Below, piece by piece: positions 56,108 to 64,000 of a stretch of 64,000 nucleotides of DNA (the stretch's first letter is position 1; each line of letters starts with the position of its first letter). The position numbers and the translations under genes were made by a program. The stretch is from Actinospica robiniae DSM 44927 (GTDB lineage: Bacteria > Actinomycetota > Actinomycetes > Streptomycetales > Catenulisporaceae). The notes under the pieces were generated by a model. It ran no database searches. It worked only from the letters and a program-made list of their open reading frames with translations, and was not told where the DNA came from. The DNA is taken from the NCBI RefSeq assembly GCF_000504285.1, contig NZ_KI632511.1, positions 6,554,154 to 6,618,153 of the forward strand, given 5' to 3'.

Positions 56108-56159
56108 GCATGACAGTGGGCTGAGCGTGCCAGTGGGCTGAGAAAGCCCGCAAGCGGAG

Positions 56160-56201
56160 ATCGCCGCCGCCCTCCCCCTCGCGGGGCAGGACGGCGGCGA
56201 T
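56160..56201. terminator. Bidirectional terminator between convergent LacI and permease genes
   Basis: ATCGCCGCCG (56160-56169) and CGGCGGCGAT (56192-56201) form a perfect 10-bp stem with an inner CCCC/GGGG pairing, between the convergent stops at 56107 and 56263. It could end transcription in both directions. Confidence 0.7.
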
Positions 56202-56262
56202 TCGTTGTCCGCGCTGACTTAACCGATCCAGCCGGGGGCCGACCTCGGTCGCAGCCGGGTGC

Positions 56263-57156
56263 TCAGCCCTTGAGGCTGCCGGCGGTCAACCCGGCCATGA
56301 TGTTGCGCTGGAAGATCAGGAAGAACACGATCGTGGGCACCGCGGCCACCGCCAGCGAGGCCATCTCGATGTTCAGCGGAATCCCGTCCCCGGTCAGGTT
56401 CAGCAGGCCGACGTTGATGGTCATCTTCGAGGTGTCGTTGATCACCAGCAGCGGCCAGAGCACGTCCTTCCACACCGCGACCATGGCGAAGATGGAGACC
56501 ACCGCCAGGATCGGCCGCGACATCGGCAGCACGATCGAGCGCAGCGCGCGCAGCGGACCGGCCCCGTCGATCGCCGCCGCGGCCATCAGCTCCTCCGGGA
56601 TGGAGTCGAAGAACCGCTTGAGCAGGAAGATGTTGAAGCCGTTGGCCACCGACGGCAGCCAGATGGCCATCGGGTTGTTGATCAGGTTCCAGTGCAGCAC
56701 CGGCACGTTCACCGCGGTCAGGTAGTTCGGGATCACCAGGACCGTGGCCGGGATCATCAGCGTGGCCAGCATCAGGCCCAGCACCACGTTGCCCAGCACC
56801 GGCCGCAGCTTCGAGAGCGCGTAGGCGGCCGCCACGTCGAAGACCAGCTGCAGCACCACCGCGCCGAAGGCGTAATAAGCGGTGTTGAAGATGAAGCGGC
56901 CGAGGTCGTAGCTGGACCAGGCGGTGGAGAAGTTGCTCCACTGCCAGGAGTGCGGGATCAGCGTCTGCGGGATCTGCTCCACCTCGGAGGCCGACTTCAG
57001 GCCGCTGGAGAAGAGCCAGTAGAGCGGGAAGAGGAACAGGAACGCGAACACGACGATCGAGACGACCAGCGCGGTCCAGTACAGCCGGCGCGCCAGCGGG
57101 CGGTTGAGTTGCGTCCGCGAGATCAGCGTCCGGGTATGGGTGTCGAAAGCAGTCAT
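56263..57156 (-). CDS. Sugar ABC transporter permease (CUT1, MalG-like)
   Basis: Encodes 297 residues from ATG 57156 with GGAGG nearby. Six helices are seen, and the EAA loop is MAAAAIDGAGPLRALRSIVL followed by PMSRP, the MalG-type coupling site. It pairs with the MalF-like gene (2-bp gap). There is no ATPase gene in this operon; CUT1 importers of actinomycetes usually borrow a shared MsiK-type ATPase. The final gene ends in the bidirectional hairpin. Confidence 0.92.
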   Translation of the reverse strand: MTAFDTHTRTLISRTQLNRPLARRLYWTALVVSIVVFAFLFLFPLYWLFSSGLKSASEVEQIPQTLIPHSWQWSNFSTAWSSYDLGRFIFNTAYYAFGAVVLQLVFDVAAAYALSKLRPVLGNVVLGLMLATLMIPATVLVIPNYLTAVNVPVLHWNLINNPMAIWLPSVANGFNIFLLKRFFDSIPEELMAAAAIDGAGPLRALRSIVLPMSRPILAVVSIFAMVAVWKDVLWPLLVINDTSKMTINVGLLNLTGDGIPLNIEMASLAVAAVPTIVFFLIFQRNIMAGLTAGSLKG

Positions 57157-57158
57157 TT

Positions 57159-58127
57159 CTATTCCTCCGCCACTCGACGGCTCACGTAGAGGTAGGCCCC
57201 GGAGAAGATCGCGAGCACGATCAGCAGGACCGAGCTGATCGCCGCGGAGCCGCCGAAGTTCCCGAAGTTGGTCGCGTCCTGATACACCTGGTAGACCAGC
57301 GTCGCGGTCCCCGGCTCGCCGCGGGTCAACGCCAGCGACTCGGTGAAGGTCTGCATCGTGGCCACGATCTGGGTCAGCAGCATCAGCGACAGGATCAGCC
57401 GGGTCTGCGGGACGGTCACGTGCCAGATCCGCTTGAAGATGCCGGCTCCGTCGAGCTCGGCCGCCTCGTAGAGCTCGCCCGGGATCCCCTGCAGCGAGGC
57501 CAGGTAGATCAGCACGCCGCTGCCCATGTTGGACCAGGTGGAGAAGATCACCATGCAGAGCACGACGAAGGTGTTGTTCGGCGATTGCAGCCATTGCGAA
57601 GTAGGCAGGTGCAGGAAGTGCAGGACCGTGTTGAAGAACCCGGAGCCGTCCGGCGCGTAGAACCACCGCCACAGGAACGCCGCGGCCACGGGCGGCAGCA
57701 TCACGGGTAGGTAGACCAGGAGCCGGAAGAAGCCCTGCGCGTGCCGGAACTCGTTGAGGCCGACCGCGAGCAGGAAGGGCACCGCGTAGCCGAAGATCAG
57801 CGCGAGCCCGGTGAACACGAGCGTCACCCGGACCGAGGTCCAGAAGCTCGGGTCGTGGATCATGTTCTGGTAGTTGCGCCAGCCGCGCCAGCCCTCGGTC
57901 TGCCCGAACTTGTTCAGGTGCTGGAAGCTGAGCACGAACTCGTGCACGATCGGGTACCAGGAGAACACCAGGAAGCACAGGATCGCGCCGATGAGGAAGG
58001 CGTAGCTCACCAGATTGCGCCGCACCCGTCGGCCCAGCGGGGCTTTGCGGCGGCGCGCGGACGGGGCCGGCCCGCCCTCCCTCGGCAGTCCCCGCGCCCT
58101 GGCGTGGGAAACGTTGATGGTCGCCAT
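57159..58127 (-). CDS. Sugar ABC transporter permease (CUT1, MalF/UgpA-like)
   Basis: Encodes 322 residues. A basic N-terminus precedes six helices. The EAA loop is YEAAELDGAGIFKRIWHVTV followed by PQTRL. FRLLVYLPVMLPPVAAAFLW and LALTRGEPGTATLVYQVYQD are typical of the family. It forms the channel with the MalG-like protein. Its mRNA begins after the malE-side hairpin at 58196-58234, which may lower its level relative to the binding protein. Confidence 0.92.
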   Translation of the reverse strand: MATINVSHARARGLPREGGPAPSARRRKAPLGRRVRRNLVSYAFLIGAILCFLVFSWYPIVHEFVLSFQHLNKFGQTEGWRGWRNYQNMIHDPSFWTSVRVTLVFTGLALIFGYAVPFLLAVGLNEFRHAQGFFRLLVYLPVMLPPVAAAFLWRWFYAPDGSGFFNTVLHFLHLPTSQWLQSPNNTFVVLCMVIFSTWSNMGSGVLIYLASLQGIPGELYEAAELDGAGIFKRIWHVTVPQTRLILSLMLLTQIVATMQTFTESLALTRGEPGTATLVYQVYQDATNFGNFGGSAAISSVLLIVLAIFSGAYLYVSRRVAEE

Positions 58128-58195
58128 CGGATCTACACTTCCGCTCTTTTCGAAATGCCCGTCGGTGGGCGGCTCGGGGGGGATGGGGTGGCGGC

Positions 58196-58234
58196 GGCGC
58201 CGTCCCCGCCGGATCGGCCGGCGGGAACGGCGCC
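58196..58234 (-). promoter_or_regulatory. Intercistronic hairpin between binding-protein and permease genes
   Basis: GGCGCCGTCCCCGCCGG (58196-58212), loop ATCGG, CCGGCGGGAACGGCGCC (58218-58234): 16 of 17 positions pair. It lies 13 bp after the binding-protein stop and could stabilise that mRNA or attenuate the permease genes, as the E. coli malE-malF intercistronic element does. Confidence 0.65.
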
Positions 58235-58247
58235 GCGGGTAGTGCTC

Positions 58248-59615
58248 TTACTGGTTCTGCAGGATCTCGTTCGCCGCGTTCTGGAACGTGTCCAGCAGCT
58301 GCTGCAGGTTCGCGTTCGGGTTGGTCAGCACGGCGTACATCATCTTGTCGCCCTGGGCGTAGATCGCCTGCGCCTGCGGCGGTTCGATCTCCAGCTTCAT
58401 CGAGCCCAGAGCCTGGGTGTAGGCGCTGAAGTTCGCCACCGGCAGGTTGGCCGAGGAGCTCTCGTCCGTGGCCGCCTGCTGGTCGGCGGCGGATCCCGCG
58501 GTGAACAGGTCCGGCTCCGGCAGGCCGACCGGCTGGCCCTGCTGCGCGGTGCGGGTGTAGTCGAACTGGCCCTTGCCGGGGGTGAGGAACTCGTAGTTCA
58601 GGAACTTGATGCCGGCCTGGATCTGCGCCGGCGTGTCCTTCTTGTTGAACATGTAGCCGTTGCCGCCGAGCAGGGTCGCGGTCGGCGAGCTGGCGCCGGG
58701 CAGCGGCGCCATGGCTATGTTGTCGTACGGCGTGTTGTACGTCGAGTGCAGGTTGGTGACCGTGTCCGGCGCGCCCATGTAGATGCCGAGCTTGCCGGTG
58801 CTCATCAGCTGCTGCGGGTCCGACCAGGCCAGGCCCTGCTTGGTGCCCATGTCGTTGTCCACGAAGCGCATCTGGTGCAGCATCTGGAGCACGGCCAGGC
58901 CGTTGCTGTCGTCGAAGGCGGCCTTGGCGCTGTTGCCGGTGCCGGTGACCATCTGGCCGCCGCGCGAGAACACCTCGGCGGCGAAGTGCCAGCCGCCGGT
59001 GTTCTGGGCGCTCAGGTCCACGTAGCCGATGTAGCCCGGGCCCAGCGCGCTGATCTTCTTGGCGTCGGCCTCGACGTCGTCCCAGGTGGCGGGCGGCGAG
59101 GTGATCCCGGCCTTCTGGAACAGGGTTTTGTTGTAGACCAGGCCCTCGTCGTAGTTGTTCACCGGGATGCCGTACAGGTCGCCGGACCCGTTGTTCTTGT
59201 ACACGGCCTGCAGGCCCGGCAGGATGCTGCTGTAGTTCGCGATCTGGCTCACGTACGACTGGATGTTCGCGGCCTGCCCCGCCGAGATCACGTTCTGCGC
59301 GTCGGTGAAGTACGTGTAGAAGACGTTGTCCTCGGTGCCCGCGGCCACCTGCGCCGTGAACTTCGCGGGATCGTCGCAAGGGTTCGCGTCGTCGCCCTTG
59401 ACCGTGATGTTCGGGTTGAGCTTCTCGAAGGCCGCGATGTCGTCCAGGAACATCTGGCGCTGCGCCTTCTGGGTCGTGGGCGGTTCACATCCCACCGTGA
59501 TGGTGACCGGCCCGGTACTGGCGGCAGTCGGCGTACCGGAGTGACTGCTGGAGCATCCGGTTGCAGCCAACGCCATACCAACGGCGGCGGCCACTGCGGC
59601 CTTGCGATGTTTCAT
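58248..59615 (-). CDS. Extracellular sugar-binding lipoprotein (SBP_bac_1)
   Basis: Encodes 455 residues. The lipoprotein signal is KAAVAAAVGMALAATGC with a lipobox of the form AATGC (Cys ~21). The mature part shows family-1 binding-protein features: AAFEKLNPNITVKGDD, GIPVNNYDEGLVYNKTLFQK and LLGGNGYMFNKKDTPAQIQA. It delivers an oligosaccharide to the CUT1 permeases. Given the divergent GH13 enzyme and the MalR-like regulator, an alpha-glucoside is the likely ligand (inference). Confidence 0.9.
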   Translation of the reverse strand: MKHRKAAVAAAVGMALAATGCSSSHSGTPTAASTGPVTITVGCEPPTTQKAQRQMFLDDIAAFEKLNPNITVKGDDANPCDDPAKFTAQVAAGTEDNVFYTYFTDAQNVISAGQAANIQSYVSQIANYSSILPGLQAVYKNNGSGDLYGIPVNNYDEGLVYNKTLFQKAGITSPPATWDDVEADAKKISALGPGYIGYVDLSAQNTGGWHFAAEVFSRGGQMVTGTGNSAKAAFDDSNGLAVLQMLHQMRFVDNDMGTKQGLAWSDPQQLMSTGKLGIYMGAPDTVTNLHSTYNTPYDNIAMAPLPGASSPTATLLGGNGYMFNKKDTPAQIQAGIKFLNYEFLTPGKGQFDYTRTAQQGQPVGLPEPDLFTAGSAADQQAATDESSSANLPVANFSAYTQALGSMKLEIEPPQAQAIYAQGDKMMYAVLTNPNANLQQLLDTFQNAANEILQNQ

Positions 59616-60275
59616 AACGACGGATCCCTTCCGGAATGTGCCGCGAACCAGGGCTCATTCGCTCTGGATGCGCTGGTCAATAAGCGGATCTCTGCACTGA
59701 GCGGATCTCTGGGCTGGCCGCAGCGCCCGGACGGGCTTCCGGTACTTCGGCTGCCGAAAACATACAGACGCGAGCTGAACTTAGCAAGAGGTCGATCTAA
59801 CTTGTGCAAAAAATCAACTCTTTCTGACCGGGCATGCGTCAGTCCCCTCCCTGGTACCGACCCCGGGAGCGCTCTCCGGCGCGGCTTGACCTCGGCCGGG
59901 CCGCGGCCGGGCCGCGGCCGGCCGCGCGCAACCGGCTCGCTCCGCGCCGATCCGGACGGCCCGGCCGAGGTGCGCGGCACTCCGGGGCGCTGCAACCTTT
60001 TCGTGACCGGAAGGCGACGTCCGATCGACCCGGCCGGCGCCGGATGTCCTCGCTCAACCGGCCATCCCCGCTCGGGCCGCGCTCGACACCTCGCCCGGCG
60101 TGGGCCCGTCGGGCGTCCGGGCGGTAGCGCCGGTGAAGGCACCAGCGCGTTTCTCTCACGTACCCGGCAATGAGTGATCTAGTTTTTGCAGAAGAAACGT
60201 AGATCTCTTGCGTAGCTGTGTGCGGCTATGTATGTTGTGCGCAACCGGCACGTGACAGAGAAGGAGCCGACCGAC
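59616..60275. promoter_or_regulatory. Divergent control region of importer operon and GH13 gene
   Basis: No protein-like frame is supported in these 660 bp. Near both ends lie AT-richer islands with CTTGC-type motifs: TTAGCAAGAG (59781-59790) and CTTGTGCAAA (59801-59810) on the importer side, and AGTTTTTGCA (60181-60190) and ATCTCTTGCGTAG (60203-60215) on the GH13 side. These resemble the CTTGCA repeats at the MalR-like promoter and could be its operators. The middle is very GC-rich and contains two perfect tandem copies of GGCCGGGCCGC (59894-59915), of unknown meaning. Confidence 0.45.
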
Positions 60276-61991
60276 GTGACTCTCCATCAGACCGCTGCGC
60301 AGCGCCCGACCCTCGTGGCGCCAGCCACGCAGGAAGCGGCGACCCGCGGCCTCGCCAGCGGGCCCTGGTGGCGCGATGCGGTCACCTATCAGGTGTACGT
60401 GCGCAGCTTCGCCGACGGGAACGGCGACGGCGTGGGCGATCTGCAGGGAATCCGGGACCGGCTGCCCTACCTGGCCGACCTGGGCGTGGACGCGATCTGG
60501 CTCAACCCGTGGTACCCCTCGCCGCTCGCCGACGGCGGCTACGACGTCTCCGACTACCGGGACATCGACCCCGTGTTCGGCACCCTGGCCGAGGCCGACG
60601 CACTGATCGCCGAGGCGCACGCGCTCGGGATCCGGACCATCATCGACGTCGTGCCGAACCACGTCTCGGATCAGCATCCGTGGTTCCGGGCCGCGCTCAC
60701 CGCCACGCCCCGTTCGGACGAGCGGGCCCGGTTCTGGTTCCGGCCCGGCCGCGGCCCCGGCGGCAACGAGCCGCCGAACAACTGGGTCTCGCACTTCGGC
60801 GGCCCCGCCTGGAGCCGGACCGTGGAGCCGGACGGCACCCCGGGCCAGTGGTACCTGCACCTTTTCGCCGCCGAGCAGCCGGACCTGAACTGGGAGCACC
60901 CCGCCGTGCGCGAGGAGCACCTGGACATCCTGCGGTTCTGGTTCGACCGCGGCGCCGACGGAATCCGCATCGACTCGGCCGCGATCCTGGTCAAGGACCC
61001 GTTCCTGGCCGACATGGACCCGAACGCCCCCGCCGACGCCCCGCACCCCTACAGCGACCGGGACGGGATCCACGAGATCTACCGGGAATGGCGGGCGGTG
61101 GCCGACTCGTACGACGAGCCCAGGGCCCTGATCGGCGAGGTCTGGCTGCCGGACCCGCAGCGGTTCGCGATGTACCTGCGCCCCAACGAGATCCACACCG
61201 CGTTCAACTTCTCGTTCCTCTCCTGCCCCTGGGACTCGAACGAACTGCGCCGGGTGATCGACGACACCCTCGCCGCGCACCTGCCGGTCGGTGCCCCGGC
61301 CACCTGGGTGCTCTCGAACCACGACGTCACCCGGCACGTGAGCCGCTACGGCCGGGCCGACACCAGCTTCGATTTCGCCACCCGCCGCTTCGACACCCCG
61401 CTCGACCTCGAGCTCGGCACCCGCCGCGCCAGGGCCGCCGCGCTGCTGAGCCTTTCGTTGCCCGGGTCGGCATATATCTATCAGGGTGAGGAGCTCGGCC
61501 TGTGGGAGGTCGAGGACATCCCGGACGAGAACAAGCAGGACCAGATGTGGTCGCGTACCAACGGGAAGGACCCCGGCCGCGACGGCTGCCGGGTGCCGCT
61601 GCCCTGGTCCGGCAAGGAGCCGCCGTTCGGCTTCAGCCCCGAGGGCGCCACCGCGCAGCCCTGGCTGCCGGAGCAGCCCGAGGCCTGGAGCCGGATGACC
61701 GTGCAGGCGCAGACCGGCGAACCGGGCTCGATGCTCGAGCTCTACCGCGAAGCCCTGCGCGTGCGCCGCGCCGAGCCGGGACTGCGCAGCGAGCGTGAGT
61801 CGCTGCGCTGGCTGAACTCGGACCCCGAGGTCCTCGCCTTCCGCCGCGGCGACGGGTTCGCCGCCGTCGTCAACTTCGGCGCCGAGCCGGCTCCGCTGCC
61901 CGCCCACTCCGCGATCCTGCTGAGTTCCGGTCCGCTGACCGAAGACGGCCTGCTGCCCGCGGACACCGCCGTCTGGCTCCGGCTGGTCTGA
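60276..61991 (+). CDS. GH13 alpha-glucosidase (oligo-1,6/AglA-like)
   Basis: Encodes 571 residues from GTG 60276, chosen for AAGGAG at 60261-60266. The GH13 motifs are TIIDVVPNHVSD, DGIRIDSAAI (nucleophile Asp233), ALIGEVWLP (acid/base Glu288) and VLSNHDVTRHV (Asp350). The gene is divergent from the importer operon and probably controlled by the nearby MalR-like regulator, as aglA is in Streptomyces. It hydrolyses maltose- or isomaltose-type oligosaccharides in the cytosol. All three catalytic residues are intact. Confidence 0.93.
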   Translation: MTLHQTAAQRPTLVAPATQEAATRGLASGPWWRDAVTYQVYVRSFADGNGDGVGDLQGIRDRLPYLADLGVDAIWLNPWYPSPLADGGYDVSDYRDIDPVFGTLAEADALIAEAHALGIRTIIDVVPNHVSDQHPWFRAALTATPRSDERARFWFRPGRGPGGNEPPNNWVSHFGGPAWSRTVEPDGTPGQWYLHLFAAEQPDLNWEHPAVREEHLDILRFWFDRGADGIRIDSAAILVKDPFLADMDPNAPADAPHPYSDRDGIHEIYREWRAVADSYDEPRALIGEVWLPDPQRFAMYLRPNEIHTAFNFSFLSCPWDSNELRRVIDDTLAAHLPVGAPATWVLSNHDVTRHVSRYGRADTSFDFATRRFDTPLDLELGTRRARAAALLSLSLPGSAYIYQGEELGLWEVEDIPDENKQDQMWSRTNGKDPGRDGCRVPLPWSGKEPPFGFSPEGATAQPWLPEQPEAWSRMTVQAQTGEPGSMLELYREALRVRRAEPGLRSERESLRWLNSDPEVLAFRRGDGFAAVVNFGAEPAPLPAHSAILLSSGPLTEDGLLPADTAVWLRLV

Positions 61992-62052
61992 ACCATCTCA
62001 CTGCTCAGTCCATCCGGGCGCGCGAGACCTTATTTCATGGAGGGGGAAGTCC

Positions 62053-62373
62053 GTGCCTCGAGCACGTCTACGTCGCGGCCTCCCCTGCGCCGCCCCGCAT
62101 CGGCGATCTCGGGACGTCTATCAGGTGGCTGCGCCGACCGGACGGCTCGCGCACACGATCTCGGTGCCGCGTGGGGAAGTCGACCGGACCGGAGCGGCCG
62201 GCTCTACAGCGGCGTTCGCGGCTGCCGACTACGCCGCGAACGCCGCGCACGAGGTGTTTCGGGTGTCCGCGGGCGACTTCGCGATCACCGCGCCGGCAAT
62301 GCTGTCTGCCGGCACTGCTCACCGACTTCTCGCCGCAGATCCGTGGGCGAGTCCGAGATCGAGCGCTGACTGA
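62053..62373 (+). CDS. Possible small protein with own ribosome site and terminator
   Basis: GTG 62053 follows GGAGGGGGAA (about 6-8 nt spacing) and opens a 106-residue frame ending 17 bp before the strong terminator at 62390. The N-terminus is Arg-rich (PRARLRRGLPCAAPHRRSRD), the middle Ala/Val-rich (AAFAAADYAANAAHEVFRVS). No family is recognised. The good ribosome site and adjacent terminator support a real gene, the composition less so. It lies in the 569-bp gap after the GH13 gene; aside from the terminator and the two parS-like sites nothing else is supported there. Confidence 0.35.
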   Translation: MPRARLRRGLPCAAPHRRSRDVYQVAAPTGRLAHTISVPRGEVDRTGAAGSTAAFAAADYAANAAHEVFRVSAGDFAITAPAMLSAGTAHRLLAADPWASPRSSAD

Positions 62374-62389
62374 GGGTACGCGCTCGACA

Positions 62390-62454
62390 GGGAGTGCCGG
62401 ACCCGGCCCTTCGCCAGACCGCACTCTGGCCGGCCGGGTCCGGCACTCCCTTTT
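62390..62454 (+). terminator. 19-bp perfect-stem intrinsic terminator
   Basis: GGGAGTGCCGGACCCGGCC (62390-62408) pairs exactly with GGCCGGGTCCGGCACTCCC (62432-62450), with a 23-nt loop (which has an inner stem), followed by TTTT at 62451-62454. It stops plus-strand reading from the GH13 or small gene. Confidence 0.88.
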
Positions 62455-62477
62455 CTCCGTCTCACGGCTTGCGACGA

Positions 62478-62493
62478 TGTTCCACGTGGAACA
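62478..62493. other. parS-like ParB-binding palindrome, site 1
   Basis: TGTTCCACGTGGAACA is a perfect 16-bp palindrome and fits the parS consensus TGTTNCACGTGNAACA exactly. It lies in a convergent intergenic gap with no promoter-facing gene, which disfavours an operator role. ParB binding is an inference from consensus. Confidence 0.7.
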
Positions 62494-62513
62494 CTATGCA
62501 TTACTCTGCATGA

Positions 62514-62529
62514 TATTCCACGTGGAACA
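62514..62529. other. parS-like ParB-binding palindrome, site 2
   Basis: TATTCCACGTGGAACA differs from the parS consensus at one base (second position A instead of G) and keeps the 12-bp core TTCCACGTGGAA. It lies 36 bp (centre to centre) from site 1; an ATGCA/TGCAT inverted pair lies between them. Confidence 0.6.
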
Positions 62530-62560
62530 TCGCTGACCACGCTCCGAACCGCGTGGATCC

Positions 62561-64000
62561 TCAGTCTGCGGCGGCGATCTCGCCGGCCATCCGCTCCGCG
62601 ATCATCAGGGTCGGCAGATGCACATTCGCGCTCGGGATCACCGGCATGATCGACGCGTCCGCGACCCAGAGCCCGTCGACGCCGTAGACCCGGCCCTGCG
62701 GATCGACGACCCCGCCCGCCTGCGGATCCGGGCCCATGGCGCAGGTTCCGCATGCGTGGTGATAGGTCCACACCGCGCGGCGCAACGCGTCGGCGAGTTC
62801 GGCCGGTTCGTCCGCTCCGGCGCCGAGCCACTGCTCCGGCCCGCCGGCCAGGTCCTTGAGCGGCCCGCGCGTACCGACGTGCCGGGCCGAGCGCACGCCC
62901 TCGATCATCGCCGCCAGATCCTCGACCTCGGCCAGCAGATTCAGCGTGATCCGGGGCGGGCGCAGGGGATCCAGCGTCGCGAGCCGCACCCGGCCGCGCG
63001 AGCGCGGGTTCATCACCGTCGCCGAAACCCAGAACATCGTGGGGGTGGAGGCGGGCATGTGCTGCAGCCACGGTCCATCGCCCGCGGCATGACCCGGCGA
63101 TCCCTGCGTCGCCACGACCTGGAAGCGCGGCCCGTCCGGCATCTCCTCGGCCAGTGGCCAGATCACCGAGATCCCCGGATGCTCCTGCAGATTCGCGCCG
63201 ACCCCGGGCAGATCCGAGCGGCACGGCAGCCCGAGCACCGCCAGATCATGGGCCGGTCCGATGCCCGTGCGCAGCAGCACCGTCGGTGAGCCGTACGTCC
63301 CGGCGGCCAGCACCACCCGGTCCGCGCGCACGGTCCGGCCGTTCGCCAGCCGCACTCCGGTCACTCTGCCGCGTTCCAGCAGCACCCGGTCCGCCTGCGC
63401 GTTCGCCAGGATCCTGAGATTCGCGCGATCCCGGGCCGGCCGCAGATAGGTCGCTGCCGCGCTCATCCGCACCCCGGCGATGGTGTTGACCGGCGCCGGT
63501 CCCACGCCGAGGACGCCCGGCCGGTTGTGGTCGTCGACCTCCGGGAACCCGGCCTCGATCAAGGCCTCGAACGCCGCAGCGTTCACCGCGGTCAGTTCCT
63601 TGGGCCCGTAGCGGCGTATCGGCACCGGACCGTGCTGCCCGTGCCAGACGTCGGTGAAGTCGAGGTCTGTCTCGAGTCGCCGGAAGGCCGGCAGCACCTG
63701 CTCGAAGGACCAGCCCGGATTGCCCAGCCGGGCCCAGCCGTCGAAGTCCGCGCTCGCTCCGCGCAACGCGACCGTGCCGTTCGTCGCGCTGCAGCCGCCG
63801 ACCACCTTCGCCCGGGCCACCGGCGTGCCGGTCCGCTCGTCCGTCAGCCCCCAGTCGTGGCTGCCCGCCGAACGCCAGCCGGAACGCAGATCCTCAGGCA
63901 GCGCCTCGGGATCCGGGTAGTCCGGACCCGCCTCGATCAGCGCCACCGTCCGGTCCGGCTGCTCGGTCAGGCGCGCGGCCAGCACACAGCCGGCCGCCCC
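62561..64000 (-). CDS. GMC-family FAD oxidoreductase (5' end outside window)
   Basis: 480 codons are present; the N-terminus continues beyond the window edge (the visible start is GAAGCVLAARL, inside the FAD-binding region GxGxxGC). Further GMC motifs are GTPVARAKVVGGCSATNGTV (GGxSxxN signature), ADRVVLAAGTYGSPTVLLRT and the C-terminal LWVADASIMPVIPSANVHLP with HHACGTCAMG holding the active-site His. It oxidises an alcohol or choline-type substrate with FAD; the substrate is not determinable here. It is convergent with the parS-like region. Confidence 0.9.
   Translation of the reverse strand, partial: GAAGCVLAARLTEQPDRTVALIEAGPDYPDPEALPEDLRSGWRSAGSHDWGLTDERTGTPVARAKVVGGCSATNGTVALRGASADFDGWARLGNPGWSFEQVLPAFRRLETDLDFTDVWHGQHGPVPIRRYGPKELTAVNAAAFEALIEAGFPEVDDHNRPGVLGVGPAPVNTIAGVRMSAAATYLRPARDRANLRILANAQADRVLLERGRVTGVRLANGRTVRADRVVLAAGTYGSPTVLLRTGIGPAHDLAVLGLPCRSDLPGVGANLQEHPGISVIWPLAEEMPDGPRFQVVATQGSPGHAAGDGPWLQHMPASTPTMFWVSATVMNPRSRGRVRLATLDPLRPPRITLNLLAEVEDLAAMIEGVRSARHVGTRGPLKDLAGGPEQWLGAGADEPAELADALRRAVWTYHHACGTCAMGPDPQAGGVVDPQGRVYGVDGLWVADASIMPVIPSANVHLPTLMIAERMAGEIAAAD

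Noticed and set aside
57157-59379. Upstream part of a 1038-codon minus-strand frame running into the MalG-like permease
   Set aside because: Only the last part (57156-56263) is a real permease; the upstream part is out of frame with the MalF-like permease and binding-protein genes it covers.
62478-62529. CACGTG palindromes as a promoter operator
   Set aside because: They lie downstream of both convergent genes with no start facing them, so parS-type function fits better.

Overview
The window is high-GC actinomycete DNA. The signs are leaderless starts with TATACT-type -10 boxes, GTG starts, LacI-controlled sugar transporters, a T7SS-type toxin cluster, a CU044_5270-type sigma-factor partner and a NarL-type two-component system. 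I cannot name the genus. Both ends cut genes: a LuxR/LAL-type regulator at the left and a GMC oxidoreductase at the right.

Positions 1-2346 hold the regulator fragment, a TPR protein and two decayed genes (a beta-helix remnant and an IS transposase remnant). Next comes a complete type I Wadjet anti-plasmid operon on the minus strand, jetA-jetB-jetC-jetD (10707 down to 2347). Each junction is a 4-bp start/stop overlap. A GT-C-type membrane glycosyltransferase lies upstream of it.

Positions 13257-20077 hold a six-gene plus-strand operon that I do not recognise as a named system. It encodes a dynamin-like GTPase, a second small GTPase, a tail-anchored protein, a small unknown protein, an HExxH metallopeptidase-like protein and a small membrane protein. 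It sits beside Wadjet, its genes are packed like one transcription unit, and it is the best candidate here for an undescribed conflict system. Positions 21411-26455 hold a T7SS-type toxin module: two WXG/ESX-like proteins (the second ending in a nucleic-acid deaminase domain), a SUKH-4-like immunity protein, a SUKH-4-like protein fused to an altered deaminase domain, and a propeller protein with a degenerate NTPase domain.

Positions 26452-46080 are mostly ordinary genome: an ECF sigma factor and partner, a MarR/MFS pair with a palindromic operator, a SpoIIE-type phosphatase, a degenerate M48-like membrane protein, a VanY-kinase-regulator operon, a flotillin/NfeD-like region, chorismate mutase and a small EF-hand protein.

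Positions 46198-61991 form a carbohydrate region. One LacI-controlled operon joins a dipeptide/oligopeptide-type ABC importer to a GH1 beta-glucosidase. The other pairs a LacI regulator with a CUT1 sugar importer and a divergent GH13 alpha-glucosidase, much like Streptomyces malR-malEFG-aglA. Both importers have a strong hairpin just after the binding-protein gene. At the right edge, a convergent gap holds a 19-bp perfect terminator and two parS-like palindromes 36 bp apart.
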